In this document: piece by piece, positions 16,584 through 25,000 of the stretch
Layout of the letters: every line of letters starts with the position of its first letter
Numbering within the stretch: position 1 is the first letter of the stretch
DNA from: Clostridia bacterium
GTDB lineage: Bacteria > Bacillota_A > Clostridia > Oscillospirales > SIG627
Direction: 5' to 3'
NCBI GenBank assembly: GCA_017508505.1
Contig: JAFVYT010000213.1
Location: 1-26,020 of the forward strand
DNA length: 26,020 nt
Notes under the pieces: model-generated
Database searches by the model: none
Seen by the model: the letters and a program-made list of their open reading frames with translations, nothing else
Told to the model about the DNA's origin: nothing
Translations under genes and position numbers: made by a program

Positions 16584-16598
16584 GTATCATGAGCATAG

Positions 16599-16630
16599 AA
16601 AAAAGCCTACCGAAAACGGTAGGCTTTTTT
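16599..16630. terminator. bidirectional intrinsic terminator
   Basis: A perfect 14-bp stem (AAAAAAGCCTACCG and its complement) with an AAAA loop lies between the convergent symporter and PfkB genes, 4 bases from the latter's stop. It ends both the symporter transcript and the leftward HAD-PfkB operon. Confidence 0.93.
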
Positions 16631-16634
16631 TGTG

Positions 16635-17552
16635 TCAGAAAAGAGTGACCTGCCCAAGAATTGCGGCAACGTCCTCTCGGCTTGGGGGCAGGGTCCCCTC
16701 CGTCAGACAGGCCGCCGTGCCGTAGGCCACCGCTGTGGCAAGGCATCCTGCGGGGTCTTTCCCTGCGGCCTTGGCCGCAAGGAAGCCTGCGATGGTGCTG
16801 TCCCCCGCACCGATGGTGGAGCGGGGTGTGATCTTGGGTGGGGTCGCCGCGAAGCGCTCCCTTCCGCAAAGCAAGATCGCCCCTCTTTCTCCGAGAGAGA
16901 CCATCACGTTTTCCACGCCGCCCTCGAGGAATACGGCCGCGCCTCTCGCGGCCTCGTCGAGGCTTTGAATGGGAAATCCGAGGTATTCGGCGACCTCCTC
17001 CTCGTTTGGCTTGATCAGCCAGGGCTTGATCTCCAATACGTCCTCCAGAGAGAAGGACTTGGAGTCCAGCACGATCCGGGCGCCCTTTTTCTTGAGGCGG
17101 GTCAAAAAGGCTATGGCCTGTTCCACGCTCATTCCCGCACCGAGGCGCCCCGTGAAGGTCACCACGGTGTCTGCATCGACCAAAAGGCGCGCCTCCACCT
17201 CCTCAAAAAGCGCATCGGAGACGGGAAATCCCGCAAAGCTGATGCGGGTCTCGGGGAAATTGGCGGTGTGCAGGGTCAGATTCTCACGGATGCGGCCTTC
17301 CTTTTCGAGATACTCGGCCTCCATTCCCATCGCCGCAAGCTCCTCCTTGAAGGAGGCGGCGTTCTCTCTGCCCAGCACCACCACGGCGGTGTTGGGGATT
17401 CCGTTTTGGGTCAGAGCGCGGCTGATGTTGACGCCCTTCCCCCCTGCCTGACGGCTTTTGACGCGGGCGAGGTTTTCGTGAAAGGGCTCGAAGTGATCCG
17501 CCTCTGCGTGAACGTCGAAGGCGGGGTTCAGGGTGAGGGTATAGATCTTCAC
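16635..17552 (-). CDS. PfkB-family kinase, 1-phosphofructokinase/tagatose-6-phosphate kinase type
   Basis: A 305-residue ribokinase-fold kinase. The chosen start is GTG at 17552, giving the family opening (V/M)KIYTLTLNPAFD, preceded by GAGG and placed 7 bases after the dehydrogenase stop. Motifs: QAGGKGVNISRAL (36-47), KPNEEE (181-186), and the catalytic GAGDS with Asp251. This set is typical of FruK and LacC, which phosphorylate fructose 1-phosphate or tagatose 6-phosphate. Following a sugar-phosphate-dehydrogenase-like gene, it would take a keto-hexose phosphate to a bisphosphate for aldolase cleavage. It is the last gene of its operon. FruK and LacC cannot be separated from sequence alone. 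Confidence 0.88.
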   Translation of the reverse strand: MKIYTLTLNPAFDVHAEADHFEPFHENLARVKSRQAGGKGVNISRALTQNGIPNTAVVVLGRENAASFKEELAAMGMEAEYLEKEGRIRENLTLHTANFPETRISFAGFPVSDALFEEVEARLLVDADTVVTFTGRLGAGMSVEQAIAFLTRLKKKGARIVLDSKSFSLEDVLEIKPWLIKPNEEEVAEYLGFPIQSLDEAARGAAVFLEGGVENVMVSLGERGAILLCGRERFAATPPKITPRSTIGAGDSTIAGFLAAKAAGKDPAGCLATAVAYGTAACLTEGTLPPSREDVAAILGQVTLF

Positions 17553-17559
17553 GGCAGCC

Positions 17560-18813
17560 TCACAGTCTCGGTGCGTGGGCAAGAAGGTATGCCTCCGCCT
17601 CGGTGCACCAGACGCCGCCGTTTTTCTCTACGATTTGTGCCAGCTCGCGGTAAAGCTCGTTTTCCTCCCCCAGCTTTTTCAGATCCCGAATGGCGATCAG
17701 GGGCAGATCCAGCTCGTTGTAGCAGACCTTCTTGGCACCGTCGGGCTTTTCCATAGCAAACAGGGTTTCCCGTGCGGCGGTCAGACCAAGAATGTGGGAA
17801 ACGAGAGAACCGGGATGCACCTTGTTTTCCTTTATCAGCTCTAAAACGTCGGTCATATCCTCGGGGATGCTCCCTGCGGTGCCGACCACGTGGATGCCGT
17901 CGTAATGAACGCGGTACAGATTCAGGCTTCCCTGCATCTCGTGGACGGGGGGACCTGCGAAGAAGTTGATGCAGCCGTCCTCGCGGCAGATTTGCTCAGC
18001 CATGGTGAAAAGGGCGGGGACGGGCACCATCACGAATACGTCGTCAAAGCCACCATCGGAAAGGGCCTTCAGGGTCTCCACGGGATCGGAGACCTCAGAG
18101 GTGTTCAGGTAGTGGAGGGCGACGCCCTTTTCCCTTGCCTGTTCAGGAGGACACCTTTCGGCGGCCTCCTCCAGACGCTTTCCGTTCAGATCCGTGACCA
18201 CCACCGTCTTGGCCCCGGCCCAGCCGACGGCCAGCTCCACGCAGCCGATGCCCATGGGCCCTGCGCCTCCCAAAATGGCGATCCTGCCGCCCCTTTTGGC
18301 ACCGTCCGTGCGGACGTAGTTGGTATAATCTGTGTGATACATCCCCTTAAAGCCGCGGATGCAGCAGCCCAGCGCCTCCGCAAGGGAGCCGGGGAAGAAA
18401 CCCTCCCCCTCGTAAGGGAGCAGACACCCGCGCTCCAGCACCACGCTCGGCACGACGGCATAGCGGGTGTTTCCGCCGATGTAAGGGTAGGAGTAGCCCG
18501 GATCGTGACCCGAGGGGAGCTTTAAGGCCGGCTGAACGACCACCTTTTGTCCCACCTGCCACCGATCCCTCAGAGCCTCTCCCACCTCCAGGATTTCGCC
18601 GCACATTTCGTGGCCGAGGATCACGGGGTTTTGCGCCACGTCGTCGGGAACTCTCTTGTGAGCGGCTCCTTGGCGGATGGCCTTGTAGGTGGAGGCGCAA
18701 ACGGAGTCGCTGACCACGCGGATCAGAACCTCCTATTCGGTGATTTCGGGGAGCTCGAGCTCCTCTAAACGGACGTCGTTTGCTCCGTATAAGCGGAGTG
18801 CGGTTGTTTTCAT
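17560..18813 (-). CDS. zinc-dependent sugar(-phosphate) dehydrogenase with an in-frame TAG
   Basis: A medium-chain zinc dehydrogenase resembling L-sorbose-1-phosphate reductase-type enzymes; 418 codons counted through one in-frame TAG at codon 27 (18735-18733). The ATG at 18813 has AAGGAA upstream. The first 26 codons (MKTTALRLYGANDVRLEELE, then LPEITE) are exactly the conserved start, and after the TAG the frame continues EVLIRVVSDSVC. Zinc-site residues Cys39 and His68-Glu69 (GHEMCGEI) are present, as is the Rossmann loop GGAGPMGIG. The only start after the TAG is a GTG that would remove the first beta strand. Aligned family members usually have Asp, Gly or another polar residue at the TAG position. 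Translation by suppression or a recent nonsense mutation are both open. It lies 7 bases before the PfkB start. Confidence 0.77.
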
Positions 18814-18881
18814 AATGAAGTCTTTCCTTCTTTGATTTCTTCCCATCCTGCTCGACGGATGGCGGGGCGGAAGGGTCGCTC

Positions 18882-19547
18882 TCAGCTCTCCCCGAGCTTT
18901 TCCGCAAGAACGCGTGCGACCTCCTCCCCCAAGCGGGCAAAGGCCTCGGGGGTCAGATGGCAGGTGTCCTTAAAGCACTCGCTCCCCCAAGAACGCATAA
19001 AGCCGTTCAGGTCGTTGACGGGGATGCCGTTTTTCTCGGCGATCTCCACTGCAATGCGATTGTAGAGGTCAAGGTCGGCATTGGTGCGGGGGTTGCCGCC
19101 GCCGACGTCCCCGCCGTCGGGATTCATCGGGGTGGTGGTGGCAAGGACGAGCCTTGCATTGGGGAAAAAGCCGTGCAACAGATCGACGATGATCTGAAGG
19201 TTCTTTTTGTATTCCTCGGGGCTCGTCAGAGGCAGGGGGTGGTGACACCAATGCGCCGCGTCCCAGTGTCCGCAGTTAAACTGGATCAGATCCACCTTCT
19301 CGGGGCGGTCGAAGGAATTCTTCCACGCTCTTAAGGAGAAAATAATATATTGGGAGCTGCGGCAATTCGTGTCGGGGTAAAATACCTCCGCTACGTCCCG
19401 CATCGCGTTCTTTACCGTGGCACAGTACCCTCTGCGAATGGAATCGCCGATGAGGAATACGTTGGGTTTGGTATCGCTGCACCGAAACGCAACGTCCGCG
19501 TCTCCGTTTTCGACCCAATTTACGATTTTGTTTTCCGTTTGTTGCAT
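18882..19547 (-). CDS. SGNH/GDSL-family hydrolase
   Basis: A 221-residue cytoplasmic esterase-type hydrolase. The four SGNH blocks are recognisable: FLIGDSIRRG with nucleophile Ser36, a central region around CRSSQYIIF, FNCGHWD with Asn91, and DTCHLT with Asp194 and His197. Two adjacent ATGs exist (19550 and 19547). AAGGAGG ends only 2 bases from the first and 5 from the second, so the second is preferred. Such enzymes often remove acetyl groups from sugars. It has its own probable promoter within the larger operon, 68 bp before the zinc dehydrogenase. There is no signal peptide, so the substrate would be an imported acetylated sugar. Confidence 0.85.
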   Translation of the reverse strand: MQQTENKIVNWVENGDADVAFRCSDTKPNVFLIGDSIRRGYCATVKNAMRDVAEVFYPDTNCRSSQYIIFSLRAWKNSFDRPEKVDLIQFNCGHWDAAHWCHHPLPLTSPEEYKKNLQIIVDLLHGFFPNARLVLATTTPMNPDGGDVGGGNPRTNADLDLYNRIAVEIAEKNGIPVNDLNGFMRSWGSECFKDTCHLTPEAFARLGEEVARVLAEKLGES

Positions 19548-19598
19548 CATAGCCTCCTTACGGCTTTTCTGACCGCGCTTCAAGCTGTACTTTTCCTT

Positions 19599-19627
19599 AT
19601 TATAAGATTCAGAATTACACTTGAAAA
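19599..19627 (-). promoter_or_regulatory. probable internal promoter before the SGNH gene
   Basis: On the minus strand TTTTCA (19627-19622), a 17-bp spacer and a consensus TATAAT (19604-19599), in the 143-bp gap behind the ceramidase-like gene. The -35 is weak, the -10 perfect. Confidence 0.6.
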
Positions 19628-19690
19628 GGGAAGATCTTGACAAGAATCCATCCATTTGTGACCAATCTGACACGGCAGAGCCTTTTTTGG

Positions 19691-21028
19691 TCAGGATTCC
19701 TTCATTTCCTCCAGCATCGCAACGTAGGCCTCCACGAGCCTTTCCGCCGTGCCCGGGGCGTAGCGCGTGATCTGTGCCTCGTAGCAGCCCAGCTCCCAGC
19801 CGAGGGTGCTGGGGAGATACCCGTCGTGGTTCTGAGAGCAGGACACCACGAAGGTCATATCATAGGGGGAGCCGCGCTTGATGGCCGCGGCGCTCTGTCC
19901 GAACATTTCGTAAGGAGCAAAGATCATGCTCACGTTTCCGATGGCAAGGGCGTGAAGCTCCAGAGTACGGGTGGGCTCAAATTTCATACGGTTTAAAATG
20001 GCGGTGACTGCGTATACGCTGGAAAAGCCGTATTCCTTGGCGGCTTTTTTTCCCTCGGGGGTGGCTCTGCCGCCCACCGTCTTCCAGATGGCGCTGACCG
20101 CCAGCGCGTCCTCCGAGCGCTCCAGTCCGGTCTTGTTGGATTCTCCCACAAAGCACTTTTCCGAATAGCGCAGGATGGGGTTCTCGATCCTCGTCATATT
20201 TTCAAGGCCCCTGCAGGCGATGCGGCCGACCTTTTCACCGTAGACCCGATAGTCCTTGCTGAAGCATTCCTCGGGGATGCGGCTGGTGGGAACCTGATTT
20301 CCCGCTCCCGCGATAAAATACGCGACCAGAGCACCCGTTTCCCGTGCCACCAGATCCCGTGCAGGTCCGGGAAAATCCGCCGAGAGGAGCACCGAGGAGC
20401 CGTTGATGGTGGCGTGGGCGGGAAAGTTCATCAGGATCACGTCCTTTTTTCTCGCTTTTTGCCGATCGAAGCGAAGAAGCTGCATTTGGCCGTCGGGCTC
20501 ACAGGCGTGACCGACAATGGCAGAATTTTTAAAGGAGCCGAAGTTTGCCCCGGCAAAGCTGCCGTCGGCCATTTTGTAGTGCCGCACCCATACCATCCCC
20601 TCGGTTTCGATGCTGCCGTAATAGGGCTCGGCGGGGGCAAGATCCGCCATCGCCTCCTTGGCGCAGGCCAGGGCCTTCCGGAGGAAATCCTCGTAGAAGC
20701 GACGAATCCCGTGGTTGTTCAGGTCTCTTGCGGAGACGGAGGAGTGGGTGTGGGTGGCGTTCAGGAGAACCCGTCTTCGGGGAAGGCCCAATTCCTGCGC
20801 AATGGCAAGGCGAACCGGCTCCGTAAACTCCTCGTAGGAGCCCACCAGATCCATCGTGGCAAAGAGCACCGTCAGATCCCCCTGCCGCAGGGCGATGCAG
20901 GTGATATAGATGGGATCCAGCACCCCCTCGGAAATGCGCTTGGCGGCACTGCCCGCAATGGCAACGGGGTAATCGGGGGTCACGTCAACCCGTCCGTAGC
21001 CGATCTGTAATTGATTGTTTTGTTCCAT
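19691..21028 (-). CDS. neutral/alkaline ceramidase-like metallohydrolase
   Basis: A 445-residue protein similar to the N-terminal catalytic domain of neutral ceramidases, without their C-terminal Ig-like domain or signal peptide. It begins IGYGRVDVTPDYPVAIAG. Probable zinc ligands are in the usual places: NATHTHS (His93/His95), NFPAHAT (His205), PYEMFG (Glu374) and NHDGYLPS (Tyr404). SADFPG (216-221) matches the family's SADYPG. Neutral ceramidases hydrolyse N-acyl sphingosine, but shortened cytoplasmic relatives in sugar operons are common and of unknown substrate. An amide such as an N-acylated sugar would fit an SGNH/dehydrogenase/kinase operon; that is inference. The start at 21028 is 17 bp after the HAD stop. 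Confidence 0.78.
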   Translation of the reverse strand: MEQNNQLQIGYGRVDVTPDYPVAIAGSAAKRISEGVLDPIYITCIALRQGDLTVLFATMDLVGSYEEFTEPVRLAIAQELGLPRRRVLLNATHTHSSVSARDLNNHGIRRFYEDFLRKALACAKEAMADLAPAEPYYGSIETEGMVWVRHYKMADGSFAGANFGSFKNSAIVGHACEPDGQMQLLRFDRQKARKKDVILMNFPAHATINGSSVLLSADFPGPARDLVARETGALVAYFIAGAGNQVPTSRIPEECFSKDYRVYGEKVGRIACRGLENMTRIENPILRYSEKCFVGESNKTGLERSEDALAVSAIWKTVGGRATPEGKKAAKEYGFSSVYAVTAILNRMKFEPTRTLELHALAIGNVSMIFAPYEMFGQSAAAIKRGSPYDMTFVVSCSQNHDGYLPSTLGWELGCYEAQITRYAPGTAERLVEAYVAMLEEMKES

Positions 21029-21045
21029 CTTTTTCTCTCGCTTCC

Positions 21046-21891
21046 TTATCGTATTTCCTGCTTTTGTGTTCTGCGGAAATAGACTCCTCTGTCCAGCCCG
21101 TCGATGATGGCCGCAATGGCGTTTTCATCGTTTCCTACGGTGATGTGGTCGGCGGCGCGCCGCGCCTCCTCCACTGCGCCTGCCACCGCAAAGCCGACTC
21201 CTGCGGCACGGAGCATGGAAACGTCGTTGTAATAATCTCCTGCGGCAACGGTGTTTTCTTTTTTGATTCCCAAAAGCGCTGCGAGCCTTAAGAGCAGAGA
21301 TCCCTTGTTCACACCCTTTGGCAGGATTTCGTAAAGGTGCTTTTCGGAGCGGATAAAGTCAAATTCCGCTGCCCTCGGGTGACGGAGGAGCTCCTCCTGC
21401 AGAGCCGATATCACGTCTTCCTTATCGTGGGCAAATACGACCTTTAAAACTCCCTCTCGCACCTCGTCCGGCTCCCGCTTCAGCAGGGGAACCCCCGTGA
21501 GCCGACGGAAGCGCACCATCGCGGGGTTGTCCTTGATGAAAAGGACCTCTTTTTCCGTATTAAACTGGATTCCCACGTCCGGGAGCACCCTTTCCACGTG
21601 CCTTACAAGGTCAAGAAAGCCCTCGGGCAGCAGCTCCTTGTAAAGGTATTCTTCCCTTTGGGGATCAAAGATGGCACCGCCGTTGACACAGCCGTAGGGG
21701 GCATTGGGGTGAATACACTCGCAGATTGCCCGCGATGTGGCGGGAACTCTGCCCGTGATGAAGGTGAAAAGGCCTCCCTCGGACTTAAAATATTCGATGG
21801 CGTTGAGGTTTTCCTCAGACACTGTTTTGTCACTGCGAAAAAGCGTCCCGTCAAGGTCGGTGCAAAATAACGTTCCTTCAAATTTCTTCAT
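21046..21891 (-). CDS. HAD-superfamily phosphatase, Cof type
   Basis: A 281-residue HAD hydrolase with a C2 cap. Motif I TDLDGTLF (nucleophile Asp12, acid Asp14), motif II FITGR, and motif IV GDYYNDVSML with the metal-binding Asp pair are all present. The ATG at 21891 has AAGGAG 11 bases upstream and overlaps, as ATGA, the stop codon of an open coding-like tail (21888-22007). Cof-type enzymes dephosphorylate sugar phosphates, flavin or pyridoxal phosphate intermediates. As the first intact gene of a sugar operon it probably removes phosphate from an accumulated sugar phosphate. I see no clear promoter directly upstream. Confidence 0.9.
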   Translation of the reverse strand: MKKFEGTLFCTDLDGTLFRSDKTVSEENLNAIEYFKSEGGLFTFITGRVPATSRAICECIHPNAPYGCVNGGAIFDPQREEYLYKELLPEGFLDLVRHVERVLPDVGIQFNTEKEVLFIKDNPAMVRFRRLTGVPLLKREPDEVREGVLKVVFAHDKEDVISALQEELLRHPRAAEFDFIRSEKHLYEILPKGVNKGSLLLRLAALLGIKKENTVAAGDYYNDVSMLRAAGVGFAVAGAVEEARRAADHITVGNDENAIAAIIDGLDRGVYFRRTQKQEIR

Positions 21892-22007
21892 GGTACCTGC
21901 TTCTCCTTCACGCCCGCCTCTCCAAGGGGCTTCTTGCAATCTCGGATCAGCCCGAGGATGGTGGAGGCGGTGCTTGCGATTTCAAGCCCTTTGGCGTTAC
22001 GGTTTGC
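21888..22007 (-). pseudogene. 3' remnant of an unidentified gene ahead of the HAD gene
   Basis: An open frame with strongly coding-like codons (NAKGLEIASTASTILGLI, then RDCKKPLGEAGVKEKQVP) ends in a TGA that overlaps the HAD ATG as ATGA, the sign of a coupled upstream gene. No ATG, GTG or TTG opens it, and 10 bases further up lies the terminator of the next gene. It looks like the last 39 codons of a gene whose front has been lost. I do not recognise the family. Confidence 0.4.
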
Positions 22008-22016
22008 GAAAAATGG

Positions 22017-22048
22017 AAAGAAGCAGGGGCGTGAGACCCTGCTTCTTT
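22017..22048 (-). terminator. terminator after the triplicated-domain gene
   Basis: A perfect 12-bp stem (AAAGAAGCAGGG / CCCTGCTTCTTT) with an 8-base loop, 30 bp after the stop. The following T stretch (CTTTCCATTTTT) is broken, so termination may be moderate and some readthrough into the HAD operon is possible. Confidence 0.7.
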
Positions 22049-22078
22049 GCTTTGGATGGGGATCGGTGCGGCTTTTCT

Positions 22079-25000
22079 TTATGCGTTGAAGGCTCCCTCG
22101 AAGGCAAGGAGCTTGTCACCGTTGTAAAGCTGACATTCGATCTTCAGGGTTCCCTTGTAGGAGGCCATATCGTCGCAGGGGAGGATCTGGGACAGGGCCA
22201 TGGACTTGACGTAGAAGTTTTCGGCTCTGTAGATCTTGGAGAATACGGTCTTGCCGGTGGCACCGGTGACGGTGACGAAGACGTCGGAGATGGGGAAGCT
22301 TGCACTGAGGGTCAAGCCCTTGAGCTCCTCGGCAGTCAGGGCAGCCTTTTCGGTGTCAAGGGTAACCGCACCCTCGTCCACCTCCTTTTCTCCGATGAGC
22401 TCCTTGAAGGTGAAGGGAACGTAGCAGGAGTCTATCAGCTCCTTGAAGGTGTATTTTACGTCCACGCCGCCCTGGGCAACGTAGTGATCCCCTGCGGGGG
22501 TGGTGCGGACGTGGTTGGCGGCGGTGGTGTAGCAAACCTGATCGCACATCAGGGTGTAGCTCTTTTCTCCGTCGATGGTGCCGTCCTCATTTCTGACTAC
22601 GGTGGGGTAGGCGGAGTTCATACGCACGTGGCCGCAGCAGGTTACACCGTCTGCGGGCAGCATTGCGGCGTAGGACTCGAACATGGTCTGCTCCCCGTTA
22701 TCTGCAATGATCTTGCGAATGTCGGAGACGGGATCGGGATTGGCCTTGGACTTGGTAAAGGTCTTGATCTGATCGGAATACTTGTAGGGGCCTACGGGAA
22801 GAAAGCCGTTTGCCCAGGTCATGGTGGGAGTGTAGGCGAAGTTTGCGGAGTTCACCACGCGGGACCAGGAGGTGCCCGCACCGCCGGAGCAGGCGTTGCC
22901 GTAGAGGCGGGCGTTGTTCACGCAGTCCATCGAGGCGTCCAGCGTTGCGGTCTTCTCATCGTAAGATTCTGCCACACGGTACAGGTTACCGGAGCCCACG
23001 GTCACGTAGGGGAGACCTCCGTGGACGATGCCGGCCTGCAGGGGACGCAAAAGCTTCTGGCTGCGGATCGTGTAGTTGACCGTTTCGGAGAGCTTGTGGG
23101 GGAAGGAGAGCTGCAGCTTCATATAGTCCAGACAGATCTGGCGCAGACGGAAGGTCGACATTCCGGGCTTTGCCACGGGGATGGCGGCCAGCTCCTTTTT
23201 CAGATTGCGCTCTGCGGGAACCTCGGTGGCGTAAGAGTGCTTGGGGGAAACCAGCGTGCCGGCAAAGGCCCAGGCCCCCTTCTTCTTTTCACCGTTGTAA
23301 AGCTGGATGTCCACGTTCACCTTGTAGTTGCCGTCAAAGAACTCCAATTTTGCCATCTCCTTTAAGGGGAGAACGGTGGAAAGGTGGATCTTATAGGTGG
23401 CAAAGGCGGGAGTGCGGTATACGCCGTCCAAAACGACTCTTCCGTAGGGGTCGGTGACCGTGTAGAAGAAGTCGGACATGGGGTAGTTACAGCTCAGCAC
23501 CACCTCTTCCAATTCCTTGACGTTGAAGACGGTTCTTCTGGGGTTCTGGCGGATGACGGCCTTTTGCACCTTGGCCTCACCGGTGAATTCCTTGAAGGTG
23601 AAGGGGAGATAGCCGTCGTTGTAGAGGTTTTCAAAATAGTATTTGACGTTGACCGTGCCCTCGGCGGAGTAGTACTTGCCGCTCTTCTGACGTCTGACGT
23701 GGTTGGGAGCGGTGGCCACCATTCCCTGCTCGGAGCAGATGGCGTAGCTTTTCTTGCCGTCGATGGTGCCGTCGGGATTTCGGAATACGACGCTCTCTCC
23801 GGTGAACATACGGATGTGACCGGGATTGTTCAGACCGTCGCCGGGCTTGACCAGTGCGTAGGACTCGTACATGGTCTGCTCCCCGTTCTCCTGACAGACG
23901 GAGCGGGCGGTGTACTTCTGGGGATTGTGGAAGCTCTCGAGCTCCTTGGAGTAGGTGTAGGGACCTACGGGGATGACGCCGTTTGCCTGCGTGTACTGAT
24001 GGGTCCAGCCCAGCGCGGCGGAGGTGATGCATCTTGCCCAGGAGGTGCTGACGCCGCCGGAGCAGGCGTTGCCGAAGATCCTCTTGTTGCGGCCGAACTG
24101 GCTCATATCCACCTCACCGGTCTCGGGATCGAAGTGCTCGACCCAGCGGTAAAGGCTGGAGGAGCCCACGTTCACGTAAGGAATGCCTCCGTGGACGTGC
24201 TCCTTCTTCAGGTGCACCATATAGTTCTGTCTCTCGACCCAGTAGTTCAGATCCTCCTTGAGCTTGAAGGCAAAGGAGTTCTGAAGCTGAATGAAGTCCA
24301 CGCAGATCTTACGCAGCTCGTCCGGGGTCATAGACTCCTTGGCGATGGGGATGGCCTTCAGCCTTGCGGGCAGATCCAGATCCTCCGGCTCGAGCTCCGT
24401 TGCTACGGAATCGGGGCAAAGGGTCACGGTGAAGCCCTTCCAGCTCTTGATGCGGATGCCGTTGTAAAGCTGGAATTCGATGGCAAGGAAGTTGGAGCCG
24501 TTTTCGAACTGCTTCAATTCGTCGATCTTCAGGATCTCCTCAAAGACCGCGTCGTATCTGTGATGGCTGGTGTAGCGGTAAACGTCCTTGTAAAGGATGT
24601 TCCCGTCCACGTCCTTTACGGTGATAAAGGCATCGGAGATGGGGTAGTTGGCGGTCATCACGACCTTCTTCAGATCCTCGGCACGGCAGGTTTTGTAAAG
24701 AAGGTTATTGGTTCTCATAATGGCCTTCTGATATTTTGCCTCGCCGGTGAATTCCTTGAAGGTGAAGGGGATGTAGTGCTTTTCAAACAGGGTCTTGAAA
24801 TTGACCTTGATGTCCACGCCGCCCTGAACGTAGACGGGAGTGCCGTCTGCCTGCAGAAGGTCGGTATGATAGGTATAGGACTTGGTGCCGTCCTCGGCCT
24901 CCTTCACCTCGGTGCCGTAGGGAGTGGCAACCTGATCCATATAAAGGATGTAGCTTTCCTCTCCGTCGATCTCGCCGCTTTCGGTGCGTACCACGTGGAC

